A stretch of DNA of 64,000 nucleotides from Protea cynaroides (GCA_028583415.1 CM053266.1:2277816-2341815), one strand, 5' to 3'. Positions 44,380 to 56,479 are shown, numbered from the stretch's first letter. The notes: generated by a model from the letters alone, not told the origin. Program-made: numbers and translations.

Positions 44380-44521
44380 CCTATCCCTATGCTGCTGGAG
44401 GGAGTGGTAAATCTCTATCCTTGTCATAGTCCTCAGCATAGGTGGTCCTGAGCAAGTGAACCTCCTCTCGAACAACCTACAGACTCTTAGCAAGATCTAC
44501 CACCAGTTGGTCTGTAGCACA
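44380..44521 (-). pseudogene. 3' end of the antisense gene of C, cut off by element D
   Basis: Reverse complement encodes the end seen in D: the ALKRVYAEDY-like region near 44430-44450 and the final A/P-rich codons near 44390-44405. It ends at 44521/44526, where the CTGAG target site and the D LTR begin. The remainder is at 60924-61938. Confidence 0.65.
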
Positions 44522-45848
44522 CTGAGTGTCACACCCCAATTCTGGACTAACCAGTGGTGTAATGAACCGTTAATAAACCAATGGTTCAACTAGGATCTAG
44601 TATAGGTCCTACCCACCATATCAAACTACATAAATTCCATGGTAATAATCAGAGGTAATAAACAAGTAAGTGGAAGTCTTTTTAATTAATGAACTGAGGT
44701 CTAACAATGATAAAATAAATATTTAATCCGGTTAACTTCAAATAACTCAAGACATAAAAGTAAATAATCCATTACATAAATACGTTAGTTGCACTCACAT
44801 AATGGATCATGCACATCTTCCACAGCTTCTACGTCCATAGCCACCTTCTGTCCATATGACGGTGCATTTACGTAGTCTTCTACAGTAGGACCTGCATCAT
44901 CAACTAAAAATATTCGACGTCGAAAGGTTGAATATACATCACGGCTCAGTGAGCAAACAAAACAATGCGCAAACATATGCATGCATTCAATTCAATATAT
45001 TTGGTCTCGTTTTTAAGTTTGTTGTGCTATGGAAAGGTTTGGTGACCACTGCACCTCTATACACGAGTATGTGAATCCTCCCAATGGATCAAACACCATT
45101 GTCATTGTGAGGACAATGGAAAATCGATGTGATTCTCCTCGGGATAGAATGTGTATCACGTATCAATGAAGATCGATTGTTTCTGTTGGAGTCGCCACCT
45201 AGATTAAGGTCTAGGACCTCAAAAAATGTAGCCTCACCCTAAGGTATGACTTCTATTGACTCCTGACCCAATGTATCGGTTCTTTGGTCTGCAAGAGATC
45301 ATGTAAGTATTCAGGGTACGGTTATGGGAAGGTGTTAGGCACCCAAACCGCCCGATCAATATCGGCCTCCTAAACTTTCCTTAAATTCTAATTTTGACTG
45401 TGCTTGGTCAACTAGATGACTAGGGTTCAATGAGGGATGTCCTAAACCAAGTTGCTAAGTTATTCTAACTTAGGGTTCAGCCAATCATGTTTTAAAACAA
45501 ATAAACAAGCAAATGTAATGTACAATATTATACAGTGAATCAGACCAAAGGTGGTTCAGTTTTGGACTGAATCTGAGATGTGTAAGACATCTCAAACTGC
45601 CTACGTATTCCAATCCTAGAAATCAAATCCAAAATGTAGTTCGAAATGGTTTGTGTGATTAATGATTCTGGAACTGATTTATGCATTTGCTTCAATTAGA
45701 TTCTTTATTGTTCAAGTTGAAGTTTATGCTGGATGTATGGTTGATGGGTGGCTTTGTACCGTATTTGGGATTCTCGAATTGCCTACGTATTCTAGGGTTT
45801 GCCCTAGAAATCAGGTACGACGTAGTTTGAAATTTGTGAGAGTCGGAT

Positions 45849-46076
45849 TTGGAATGTGTACCAAATTCCTTCCATTTTTGTCAATAGGATCTAGGGATGA
45901 GACCTAAATTCCTACCATTTTTATTTGGGATGTGTACCAAATTCTTTCTATTTTTGTTAATAGGATCTAGGGATGAGACCTAAATTCCTACCATTTTTAT
46001 TTGGGATGTGTACCAAATTCTTTCTATTTTTGTCAATAGGATCTAGGGATGAGACCTAAATTCCTACCATTTTTAT
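45849..46076 (+). repeat. 76 bp tandem repeat, three copies, in solo LTR F
   Basis: GGGATGTGTACCAAATTC or close variants start at 45851, 45927 and 46003, exactly 76 bp apart. Units include AGGATCTAGGGATGAGACCT and are nearly identical. Confidence 0.93.
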
Positions 46077-47499
46077 TGTTTCCATTTTTAGGTTTCTAGG
46101 GTTTCCTATTCCTTTTCATTGTGATTTTCATTTTTTAGGGTTTCATACCCTAATTATTCTCTTTATTCTAGGGTTTATTTTGCCCTAATTGTTATTTTTT
46201 TATTTTTAGGGTTTCACTTTCCCTAATTATTGTTTTCTTTCCATCTTAGGGTTTCCTACCCTAATTGTTCAATTCTTTCTATTTCAGGGTGTATCTTGCC
46301 CTAATTGCTATTTTTTATTTTTTCTCTTTCCAAGACAAATATGGCAAATGAAAATATTCCAACTATATCAATGGTAGTATTCCAAATATAGCAGTGTTGG
46401 AAATATATTCAAATTTAGCAACAAATTAGTCAAAAATGGCAAGTGAGCATGTGAATTAATACAAACATGGTAAGTGTGCATCCAAACATGGCAGTAATCA
46501 TCCAAAATATGGCAATAATCATTTAATGTGAGTATGATCATTCCAATCATGGCAGTGTGATTATTCCAACTGTGACAGTGTGTGCATATAAGCATCCAAA
46601 TATAGCATGTGAATAATATAACATCAAAATATGGCATGTGATAGACAACCAAAGCATGTGAGTCAATCAATCAAAATGTATTTTCAGATCTACGATATAG
46701 ATTCAATGCATTGATTATCCACATTGTGACCGAAATCACATTTGATCGACGATTGAAAGTAATTCAAGATCTTAAATCAACAGTTCAGATCATATATCAT
46801 CAGTTATTCAGACTTTAATGGCTCAAATTAATTCATCATTAAATCATCATCAGATTAAAATCAATGGTTCAGATTAATTAATCATCCATTCACATGATTG
46901 GATCTTAAAGATCAACGATTCAGATTAAATTCACATCAATTAGTCAAATTCATTCATTCAAATATTAATTCAATATCAATGGACAAATTTTTATCACATG
47001 ATCAAAACAAATTTCACATTCAATGGATCAGATTTTGAATGGGCAACATATCAACACGATAAAGAATCAAAATTTAGATTTTTATTCAAGCATATCATGA
47101 TCATAGATTCAATCAATGGCCCATATTTAATGGAAAGATCAAGGGTAAGATGAGGAATGTTGATCCAATGGTTGGATGAGGGGAACTGGTTCGGGTATTG
47201 TAACATGGCTAGATTCAGGTAAGTGGTGTGAGGTGTTGGTTGGTTCAGTAGGAGATGAAAGTGAGTGGGGTTACGGGTAGGTGGTAGCACAAGGCTGATG
47301 ATTGAAGTATGAGATGAAATCGATTAGAGTGCTGGTTGTATAGGGATTGAAAGTCAAGTGTAGGCTAGATTGGTGATGGAAATTGGTTAATGGTGAGGCA
47401 GAGTGGTTTATGAGATGGAGATTTGTAGTTAAGCAAAACAATAGAAGAAAAATAGAAGTAGAGGCAGCTTACCTAGATGCTCATAGGTTCTACTTGCTC

Positions 47500-48345
47500 C
47501 TCCCTTCTTCTTCTTCTTCTTTCTCCCTTTCTTTCTCCCAAAACCGAGAGCCCTAACTCTGTCAAACTCCCTTTTCACGTTTTTTTTTCTTTTCTCTTTT
47601 TTTGTTTGATTTTTTCTTACTCTTTTCTCTCTCTTCTTCCCTTCTTTTTCTCCCAAAAAAAATGTGAGCCTCTCCCCCTCTTCACGTTTTTTCTCTTTCC
47701 CCTCTTTTTTCTCTCTTCTTCCCTTACTTTTCTCCCAAAACCTAGCACCAAAAGCTTTTCACATTTTTTTCTCTTTCCCCCTTTTTTTCTCTTTTGGAAA
47801 AATCCTCTCAACCTCCCCTCCTTCTCTCTCTCACGTCACTTTTATCTCCCCCCTTTTTCTCTTTTGGAAAAAATCTAAAAACCCTAAATCTTCTCCCTTT
47901 TCACGTCTTCTCTCTCTCCCCTTTTTTCTCTTTTGGAAATCCATCTAGAAACCCTAAAAAAACTCCCTTTTCACGTCATCTCTCTCCCCTTTTTTTTTTC
48001 TCCTTTGGAAATCATCTAGAAACCCTAAAAAAACTCCCTTTTTACGTTTCCTCTCTCTCCTCTTTCCTTTTTTCTTCTCAAAATTTTTTAGATTATCTCA
48101 AACCCCTAAATCCCCCTTCTCTTTCACGTTTCCTCTCTCCCCTCTTTCCTTTTTCTTCTCAAAATCTTTTGGATTATCTCAAAACCCTAAATCCCCCTTC
48201 TCTTTCACGTTTCCTCTCTCCCCTCTTTTCTTTTTCTTCTCAAAATCTTTTGGATTATCTCAAAACCCTAAATCCCCCTTCTCTTTCACGTTTCCTCTCT
48301 CCCCTCTTTCTTTTTTCTTCTCAAAATCTTTTGGATTATCATTTA
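47500..48345 (+). repeat. CT-rich tract with an 81 bp tandem repeat in solo LTR F
   Basis: Pyrimidine-rich throughout. The 3' part repeats CTTTCACGTTTCCTCTCTCC...CTCAAAATCTTTTGGATTATC with starts at 48121, 48202 and 48283 (81 bp). Earlier units of TTTTCACGTC...TTTTGGAAAT type are degenerate. It is equivalent to the AG-rich tract of the other Tat LTR, in opposite orientation. An open frame of 212 codons here is a product of the repeat. Confidence 0.85.
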
Positions 48346-48639
48346 CATATAATAATATATATTATATACATATATACACATATATTTAATAACATACATA
48401 TATATATAGTATACAATATATATAATATATAAATATTATGTACATAGATGAACTGATTCGAAATGGGTTGAGACTGACTTAGGTTGACTGAGTTAAACTG
48501 ATATGGGTTGAGCTAGGTTGGACTAAAAACTGGCTTGAACTGAGTTGACTGGATTGATTGGAATTAACTAGGTTTTCTCTCCTTGTCATTTCATGGGTCA
48601 TTTTCCGTTGTCATCCCGCATGGAATTTTCCGATGGCCT

Positions 48640-49290
48640 CTATTCCAAATTTTTTGCGTTCATTTTGTAGAACATTAAAAATGAGGAATATAGGAACTTG
48701 AATCACCTCATTTGGAAGTAAAATGGTCAACTTATGAATTTTTGAAGTTTAAGCGGACCAATTATCGATAATTTGGCTGACCATTCTGCATGAGATCCTT
48801 CGGAGGCTTCTATCGGAAATATTTTACGTCCACTTTGTAGAGCACTAAAAATGGAACATAATGAGACTGGAATCACCTGATTTGGATATGGGATAATCAA
48901 AATATGAATTTTTGAATATTAAATGACCATTTCCATATATAATTTTGCATGGGACCTTCCGGAGACTTTTACCCAAGATTTTCCACGTCCACTTTGTAGG
49001 ACATCACAAATGAAGAACAATGACCTTGGAATCGTCTGAATCCGACGTAGAACGGAAAAGATATGAAGCTTTGAAGTTCTAACGATAATTTTGCATGAAA
49101 GCTTGCATGGGACCCACTGGTGACTTCTACCCGGGATTTTTTACGTCCACTTTGTAGAACATCATGAATGAAGAATAATGGCCTTGGAATCATCTGAATC
49201 CGATGTCGGATGATGAAGATATGATGATTTGAAATTCAAACAATCCGACTTACGATAATTTGCATGAAGGCCCCTGGGATTATTTATAAT
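48640..49290 (+). repeat. Four-copy ~160-170 bp tandem repeat in solo LTR F
   Basis: CACTTTGTAG-type landmarks at 48661, 48831, 48990 and 49148. Units contain ACGTCCACTTTGTAGAACATC, GGAATCACCTGAATCCGA-like sequence and GATATGATGATTTGAA. Identity is moderate, so the array is old. Confidence 0.8.
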
Positions 49291-51237
49291 AATTTCATAA
49301 ACCTCCCTTATATGTATCATCCGACTAAAATGGTCATATCTTCTTCATTTGATATCAGAATTGAGCAATTCTGGTCTCATTTCGAAGATAATTCTATGAC
49401 CTATGCATCCATGCAGAATTATAACCCATGACCTTGCTGTGGACCCATTGAAAACTTCTTCGAATTCACAGAGACCCATTGAAAACTTCCTCAAATTCAC
49501 AGTCAAAAATCCAAACTTTCGATCATCTTTCTCCTTTTGTTGTCCCCACGCCAGCAGGACTTTGTTTAGCTGGGATGGCAAAAATGGGGTGCTTACAGTC
49601 GTCCCACATGCACCCACCATAGAATAGAGATAAGCTAAAGGGTCTAGATCACACACCGCCAATAATTCCCTTGATGTCCTACCCATACCAACACGTAAGC
49701 CCCTATTGGCGAGGGCTTGTAAATTGGGCTCGCAACTAACCAATCCTAATGCCATCTAAGTGTATCCAAGGCCTCACCCCAGCATCCCTCCATACGTCCA
49801 TAAAGATAGAGCTAAGGCCCCCTGGCAGAGTCAAAGACCACACAGTCTGAGACCACCTCCCCTGATGCCCTATGACGTAATAGTTCAGCTAAAGTAATGA
49901 TGATACGATGATGTCAATGTGAAGCATGGTTTAGGGATCAAACACCCTTCCCCACACAACACACCAACCATACTCATAAACACATGCCTATTCCTATCAT
50001 CATCAATCAACATGGTAGTAACAATAAAGTAAATATGCATGAATAGGAATAGTAATAATATTGAATGACATGTGAATCATTCATGACATTGGATGAAATA
50101 AAATAAACATAGTTTGTCATTATCCAATTAGTTTAGGTCTTGTTCCCTCACCTTTTACAATATGCGATCTCCTCCCAAGCCTTGTAACTCTCTTTGAGTC
50201 AATTTAGTAACCTAAAAATTATATAAATTTAAGTTAGGATTCATGTGAAATATGTTACAACAGTCGAAAATCAAAATATATCACTGATAGGTCTCTGATT
50301 GGTCCTATGGTCTCATGCTGATGTCGACCTTACCTCATACTGTTGATACCCTACGGTCACACTATATGCGACCACACCTGCAACCATACATTTCCTGATT
50401 TTTTCCCGAATGGTTGTGGTCGACTCTCTAGTCATCCTATGGTCGACCATAGCTGTGACCATACAATTTCTGGTCAAAATTTACTCTCAATCCGAGTTCT
50501 ACCTGAGTCAATTTCTCGGCTCTTCACTTGGGTTCATCCTAAGGTTATTTATGACCATTATTTACAGTTTCTTATTAACCATTATCAATAAACTCATCCC
50601 AATTAGTTATCCTTGAGCTTTACTCAAAGGATCACATGGATCATAATAGTTTGACATCTCCAATCCACAATAGAAATCTTATTCCATAGGATTTACATCT
50701 TCAGAGATAAGTTTCACACCTTGGCCTACAGTAGAGAGCCAAAACCTTATCTACACAACCTTCTTTTTAGTCTTCTCTCCTTCTCCTTCTCTTCCTTCAC
50801 TTCCTCTAGGGTTTGATAATGTTCCAAAATAGTGAAAAAGGGTTGAGGAACATCCTTTATATAGAGAGAAACTCTCCATAATAGAGTTCTCCAACAATAA
50901 GAAAGAGATCCCCTTTTAATTTGGAAAGTTTTCAAACTCTGAAGTTTGATTTGGGATTGTACGATGGGATGTACGGTCGCAAAATCCATCGACCATACGC
51001 TTAAAAATGTCGATCGTATGTCTAATTTATCAGTGGTCTTTATTTTACATCGTATGGTCGACCATACCTACTCATGTGGTCGACCATACCTACTCACACT
51101 TAATTTTAAGTGTTTTTGAGTCAATTTGCTTACCTGGTCTCGTGGTTCTTCTTCACACGGTTAATCCACTCAATCTAGCAATGATGGGAAAACCTAGCAT
51201 GACACAGTTGACTAGATGGTGGAGTGCGGGTCTTACA

Positions 51238-51252
51238 ACTCCCCCCTTACAT
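51238..51252 (-). other. Polypurine tract of chromovirus D
   Basis: Minus strand TGTAAGGGGGGAGTT precedes the 3' LTR start TGTAAGACCC. Confidence 0.8.
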
Positions 51253-51289
51253 AAAATTTGTCTTCGGAATTTGCATATACCTTCCGAGT

Positions 51290-51485
51290 CAAATAGGTGA
51301 GGATATTGCTTCCGCATAGCGTTCTCTTCTTCCCATGTGACTTCTTCTACATCTTGGCTTCTCCAAGTAACCTTAACATTATAATGTCGTGGTTACGAAG
51401 GCGTTGAACCTTTCGACTAGTGATTTCAAAAGGTACCACTTCGAACGTCAAGTCTTCAGTCAAATCTGGTGGATCTGTCATTAAC
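51290..51485 (-). pseudogene. Chromodomain of chromovirus D
   Basis: LTFEVVPFEITSRKVQRLRN is intact; downstream a frame change breaks the YVKVTW strand, after which the E-rich end EENAMRKQYPHLF-like can be read near 51300. Same module as in B. Confidence 0.8.
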
Positions 51486-51599
51486 ATGTGTGTTGGATCT
51501 CTGACATACTTCTTTAGTTGTGAGACATGAAATACATCATGTATACTAGACATCGATGGTGGTAGTGCTAACTGATATGCTACCTTTCCATGCCTTGTT

Positions 51600-52881
51600 A
51601 GAATCTCATAAGCTCCAATATATCTGGGACACAGCTTTTCCTTCTGTCTGAACCATTTTAAACCGCGCATAGAAGATATCTTCAAAAATGCCTTATCACC
51701 TGTGGTAAATTCAAGATCTCAGCGTCGAATATTTTCATACTACTTCTGACGGTTCTGAGCTATTCGGACCATTTCCTTGATGATGTCAACTACTTGACAA
51801 GTCTCTTTGATAAATTCTGGTCCAACAATACTTCGTTCTCCAACCTTGTTCCAAATAAAGGAGTTCGACATTTCCTACCATATAGTACTTCATAGGGCGA
51901 CATTTGTATTGTAACTTGATAGCTGTTGTTATAAGAGAACTCAATCAACAGTAACTTCTCATCCCATGAGCCTTTGAAATCAATTACACAAGCTTAGAGC
52001 ATGTCTTTTAAGATCTGAATGGTGCACTCCGACTGGCCATCGGTCTGACGGTGAAATGCGGTACTAAATTTCAGCGTTGTACCCATAGCCTCCTAAAATC
52101 CTTCCCAAAACTTTGAGGTAAAGCGGGGATCTCTGTCAGATACGATGCTTTCAGGTACACCATGCAATCTAACAATATTATCCACATATAGCTGAGCTAA
52201 CCTCTCCAAGGTATACTGAGGTCGTATAACTATGAAACGAGCTGTCTTAGTCAAATGATCTACAATCACCCAGACTAGGTCAACTACTTTGGGAGTCAAT
52301 GGTAACCCTGTGATGAAGTCCATAGTAATGCAGTCCCACTTCCAAGTTGGTTCTAGTAGTGGTTGTAACAAGTCTGCAGGTCTTTGCCTTATCGCCTTTA
52401 CCCGCTGACAATTTAGGCATTGAAACACATATCTAGCTACATCCACTTTCATTCCCCTCCACCAATATAGTTTATTCAAATCATAATACATCTTTGTACT
52501 CCCAAGATGTACCGAATAAGCAGTAGTGTGGGTTAGCCTGTGTCTAATATCTAAGTCTTCACTTTCAAGAACACATACTCTCCCTTTGTATTTTAGCACA
52601 TTTTCAAAGTCTAGAGTGAAATCAGGTGTAGTCCTACCTTTTTCTAGATCTTCTTGCACTGTCTTCAGATAGGGGTCTGATTGAATAGTTGCTTTCACTT
52701 CGTTTATCAGATCAAGTACAATCTTCAATGTGGTAAACATGTTTGAAAATCGATGAATAAACCCTAGGTCGGTCGATCCACCTAGTTTATCAATCATGAA
52801 CTGCTCGTCACCACAATTGAATACTCTTCTTGTGACGCACATTGTTGCATTTGTGCTAGCTTCTTCCTGAGATTTTGTCAT
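51600..52881 (-). pseudogene. Integrase of chromovirus D
   Basis: Minus-strand frame of 262 codons (52881-52096): zinc-finger region with LGSTKMYYDLNKLYWWRGM and CLNC, then ITMDFITGLP (first catalytic Asp) and IVSDRDPRFTSKFWEGF (second). A stop follows, and the third catalytic Glu region (SDWPSE-type, near 52040) and the GPY/F part (near 51620-51580) lie in other frames. One histidine of the zinc site region is altered by a small deletion (RLTHTTAYS versus RLMKEAHTTIYS in B). Inactive. Confidence 0.88.
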
Positions 52882-52929
52882 TGCTTTTCTGCTTAGTGCA
52901 TCAGCAACTACATTAGCCTTTTCTGGATG

Positions 52930-53235
52930 ATACTAGATATCGTAATCGTAATCCTTTAACAACTTCAACCATCTCCTTTGTCTCATGTTCAACTCCTTCT
53001 GATTAAAAAGATGAGTGAGACTCTTATGGTTTGATTTAATCTGGAATTTCTCTCCATACAAATAATGTCTCCATATCTTGGCAGCATGTACCACCGTTGC
53101 TAATTCTAAGTCGTGAATAGGGTAATTCTTCTCGTGTACCTTCAGTTGCCTTAAAGCATACACAATTACTTACTCTCCTTGCATGATAACACATCCCAAA
53201 CCTAACCCAGATGCATTGGTGTACAAGGTAAATGG
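52930..53235 (-). pseudogene. RNase H of chromovirus D
   Basis: TLYTNASGLGLGC has Asn at the position of the first catalytic Asp (B has TDAS), a key loss. ELATVVHAAKIW and IKSNHKSLTHLF (Asn for the third Asp) follow, with a stop near 53160. Inactive by sequence. Confidence 0.85.
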
Positions 53236-54225
53236 TTGTCCTGGGATCGGAATAGTCAAGATGGGAGCTGATATCAGTCTTGCCTTTAATGTTTGGAAAC
53301 ACTCTTCACATTTGTTGGTCCAAATAAACTTTTCCCCTTTCTTAGTTAGACTGATGAGAGGTACAATGATTCTAAAGTAATCTTCCATGAATCGTCGATA
53401 ATACTCGATTAAACTCAAGAAACTTTTAATTTTTGCAACATTCTTAGGTACTTTCCATTTCACAATAGCTTCAATCTTGCTAAGGTCCACTTTAATTCCT
53501 TCAACTGATACAACATGGCCTAAGAAAGTGACTTTATTTAGCTAGAATTCACACTTAGTAAATTTAGCATAAAGCTTTTCTGTTCTTAGTCGCTACAGAG
53601 CGGCTCTAAGATTTGTGATATGAGTTTATTTGTCCTTGGAGTTGACTAGGATGATGTCTATAAATACAATGACCAATGTATTCAGTATATCATGGAATAC
53701 CCGATTCATGAGTTCCATAAAAGTTGTGGGTGCGTTAGTCAATCCAAAGACATAACTAAAAATTCGTAATGTCCATATCTGGTTCTGAATGTTGTCTTCG
53801 GAATGTCACCTTCCTTGATCTTCAACTGATGGTATCTTGACCGGAGATCAATCTTGGAGAACACTTTGGCACCTTGTAAGTGGTCGAATAAGTCATTGAT
53901 CCAAGGCAACGGATACCAATTTTTAATTATGAGCTTGTTTAATTCTCGATAATCTATACAAAGTCAAACGCTACCGTCCTTCTTTTTCACGAACAACACT
54001 GGCACTCCCCATGGTGATATACTGGGTCGAATATAACCCTTGTCCAGCAACTCCTATAATTGTACCTTCAGTTCTTTCAGTTCAGTAGGAGCCATTCGAT
54101 AGGGTGCCTTAGATACTGGTGCGGCTCCGGGTATAAGGTCTTTAATGAACTCTGTCGCTCGATCAGGTGGCAATCTTGGTAATTTCTTGGGAAATACATC
54201 CGAGAATTCACACACAACTTAAATG
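53236..54225 (-). pseudogene. Reverse transcriptase of chromovirus D
   Basis: Blocks recognisable by comparison with B: PDRATEFIKDLIPG near 54160-54120, VKKKDGSV near 53990, KIDLRSRYHQ near 53850, a damaged NAPTTFMELMN near 53725 and the region of the catalytic pair near 53660-53640 (VFIDIILVN-like, one Asp lost). The segment after RT, MDLSKIEAIVKWKVPKN onward, is open (53490-53170). Several stops and frameshifts. Confidence 0.85.
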
Positions 54226-54709
54226 TCTTCTCTTCGTGGTGCTTCCTTGGTGAGGTCGACTACGGACACTAGGTATCCAATTCCTCCTTTCTCGAGGCAT
54301 CTCCTAGCCTTTAATGCAGAAAGAATGAGTTTTCGTTTACAGAAAAGTTTGGTTCCCATAAAACTGAACTATGCTCCTTCCTTATCCATGAATGATATCT
54401 TCTTTTCAGCACAAAGCAAACTCGTAGAATGTTGGGATAACCAGTCCATCTCTAGGATGACGTCGAAGTCTGCCATCTCGAGTTGCACCAGGTTGGCATC
54501 CAAACTTCGTCCATTTATGAAAAGTGGACATGGGTCATAACCTTGGTCTAACTCCGCTTCTAATCCCATAGGTGACAGTACTAGTAGCTTGTAGTCTAAA
54601 GGTCTGAGGGGTATATCTAGCTTCTTTTCGAAAGATACCGATATAAATGAGTGTGTAGCTCCAGAGTCAAAAAGCACTCTGGCTGGTATATTAGCTATAG
54701 GTACAATAC
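54226..54709 (-). pseudogene. Aspartic protease of chromovirus D
   Basis: MLFDSGATHSFISVSFEKK with the catalytic Asp, then LEMADFDVILEMDWLSQHS (G-to-E change at ILG). The frame is open from 54709 to about 54370 and closes shortly before RT. It begins directly at the end of the candidate intron, as in B. Confidence 0.85.
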
Positions 54710-54777
54710 CTGTGATTTGATTTAATTTAGTCTACATTCTCACACAAGGTATTTCAAAACATAAGATTGAATCATAC
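54710..54777 (-). other. Candidate 68 bp intron between gag and protease of D
   Basis: Minus strand GTATGATTCAATC...AAATCACAG, same location and ends as the 70 bp segment in B, AT-rich, with a TGTAGACTAA core shared with B. The base before the donor is T instead of G (CACAT|GTATGA). Only about half of the internal positions match B, while donor and acceptor are conserved, the pattern expected for an intron. Confidence 0.65.
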
Positions 54778-56120
54778 ATGTGACCACATTAGGCGATGCG
54801 ATAGTATCCTCAGAAGTAACTGCATAAACCTTTTCTTGCTATAGCTGCTTTCTTGGCTTAAGGCAATCCCTTGAATAATGACCTACTTGATCACAGTTGA
54901 AGCATTTGACTCCAGTATTACCCTGTTTCTGTTGACGTTGGGCTGTTGGGATAGTCTTGGATGTTGCATTGAAGCCTTAAATGCGGAAGGGCTTGAAGGT
55001 CATTCTATTCCTTCCATTAAATGAGTTTCCATTAGGCCCCTTTATACCCTTGTTCTGAGCAAAATAGTTCTCCATTTGGCTAGACTCCAAAACTCATGCT
55101 ATCTGCACAACTTCATTGTATATCTTCTTTTCCAGTCCCAAGATGTGCTCATAGATGCTTCCCTTAAGTCCCATGATGAACGTACGGGTCTTAGTATCTT
55201 CCTCATCCATACTGGTGGGAGCAAAGAAGAACAGTTCCTCGTAACGCTGCTAATAAGCGTCGACAGACAGTTATCCTTGATATAGGCTCAGAAATTCTTT
55301 TTCCATCTAACCCCTGAAACTCCTGGGGAAATACTTCTCGAAGAATGCTTCTTTGAAGATAAGCCAGGTTAGTTGGGTGTACTTGGTCAACAGGTAACCT
55401 CGAATGGATTTCCACCACTGGTGTGCATCTCCTTTTAGCATAAATGTTACACACAATACTTTCTCCTCTTCTGTGATAGTCATCATCATGTAATTTCATT
55501 CCATTTCGTCAATCTAGTAAGCTGGCCACAATGGATTTGATGGCTTACCCATAAACTCCTTCGATTTCATCTTCAAAAAATGCTCGATCAGTTTAGAGTG
55601 GTCAAGCTGATACTATGCATATGCTCCATACATGGGCGGTTGGTACCGATAGTTACCTTGGTTATATCCGCCTTGCGATGCTCAGGATTCTGCACTTGGG
55701 CTTGTACAACTGGTGTTTGAGGTGCTTGGGGTACCATGTTGTTCATAGCAGATGCTTGGGGCACAATATTACTACCCCCAGGTACGATACTAGCTTGCCC
55801 TTCAGGTATAGGTGTTGTGTTTGCAGCTGGGGAAGCAATTCCCATAGCAGCTTGCATGTTCCCCTATCAGCTTGCATGTTCACTTGTATTTGTTGTAATT
55901 GCTGCACTTGTTGTGTCAAATTCATCACCACAGTGGCCAAATCTATTGGTGGTGTTGGTAAGTTAGTTGGGTTGGCCTGGGTGTGAACATCCTAAAGTGT
56001 AACATTTTGATTCCCAACATCTCCTTCTTGTCCTTCTTGACCTTCGTTGTCATTGACCTCCATAAGTGGAGGAGGTGGGTTTGCATTTTGTCCCCTTCTG
56101 CTAACTCTATGCCCAGCCAT
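54778..56120 (-). pseudogene. gag of chromovirus D
   Basis: Starts MAGHRVSRRGQN at 56120. The P/Q/T-rich N-terminal part (DLATVVMNLTQQVQQLQQIQ) is broken by a stop and a short duplication near 55850-55880 (AGCTTGCATGTTC repeated). Capsid parts MMTITEEEKVLCVTFMLKGD, LTWLIFKEAFFEKYFPRSF are open at 55489-55307, and the CCHC knuckle CFNCDQVGHYSRDC is near 54890. Several stops, most at glutamine codons. Confidence 0.88.
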
Positions 56121-56261
56121 TTAAACTCTTAGGTGAAATAGTATTGGGAAGGCTACACATGTGAGACAATATAGAATGGTAATATTTTATTAGTCCCACA
56201 ATAGAAGGAGAGAAAAATAAAATTAAGAGGCATTAGGTCTAACAGAGTCAAAACAGTCAGC

Positions 56262-56390
56262 AATCAATTGTACAATCGATATCGTATGGTCGCATGTAAC
56301 ACGACCATAGGTTCGACCATACGAACCCTGGAAACTTCTCGAGACGGTCGATCGTATGGTCGATGGTATGGTTGACTGTTTTGGTCTAAT
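56262..56390. promoter_or_regulatory. GTATGGTCGA motif cluster between gag and antisense gene of D
   Basis: CGTATGGTCGCATG, CGACCATAGG, TCGACCATACGAAC, GGTCGATCGTATGGTCGATGG and GTATGGTTGAC occur within 130 bp. The same GTATGGTCGA/TCGACCATAC words characterise both LTRs of D (50336-50475, 50950-51100, 60045-60175, 60655-60785). Position relative to the antisense promoter (TTTTTAAA near 56414) is as in B. Confidence 0.6.
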
Positions 56391-56479
56391 TATGCCACCG
56401 TATGATTCAAAATTCAGGTTTTTAAACCTGTTTCGAAACTTTTCCCTCTCATTCTCTCTTTTTCTCCTATGGTTTCAAC

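Larger units (their letters stand above)
45106..49597 (-). mobile_element. Solo LTR F of an Ogre/Tat-like element, inverted
   Basis: TGTGAGGACA to GGGTGCTTACA on the + strand; reversed it reads TGTAAGCACCCC...TGTCCTCACA, a Tat-type LTR of 4492 bp. Flanks GTCAT (45101-45105) and GTCGT (49598-49602) differ by one base; the uninterrupted sequence CCATTGTCGTCCCACATG in the D 5' LTR near 59253 confirms the insertion. It shares with the Ogre LTR at 1-414 the CTAGGTGGCGACTCCA block (near 45188-45205) and the GTGTTAGGCACCCAA word. No internal sequence, so solo. Confidence 0.88.
44527..51237 (-). repeat. 3' LTR of chromovirus D, split by solo LTR F
   Basis: TGTCACACCCCAATTCTGG to GTGCGGGTCTTACA. TATA (reverse) TATATAAA at 50856-50863. 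U3 and leader clusters use GTATGGTCGACCATAC-type motifs (50950-51100 and 50336-50475), including perfect 16 bp palindromes at 51052-51067 and 50437-50452. Confidence 0.9.

Noticed and set aside
46080..46320. Several AGGGTTT/CCCTAAT words resembling plant telomere repeats (TTTAGGG)
   Set aside because: Words are isolated and separated by variable T-rich sequence, in both orientations; not a tandem telomeric tract.
47477..48432. Open frames of 94-212 codons in the CT-rich part of solo LTR F
   Set aside because: Frame kept open by an 81 bp repeat (a multiple of three) and CT bias; no domain, no second copy with coding conservation.
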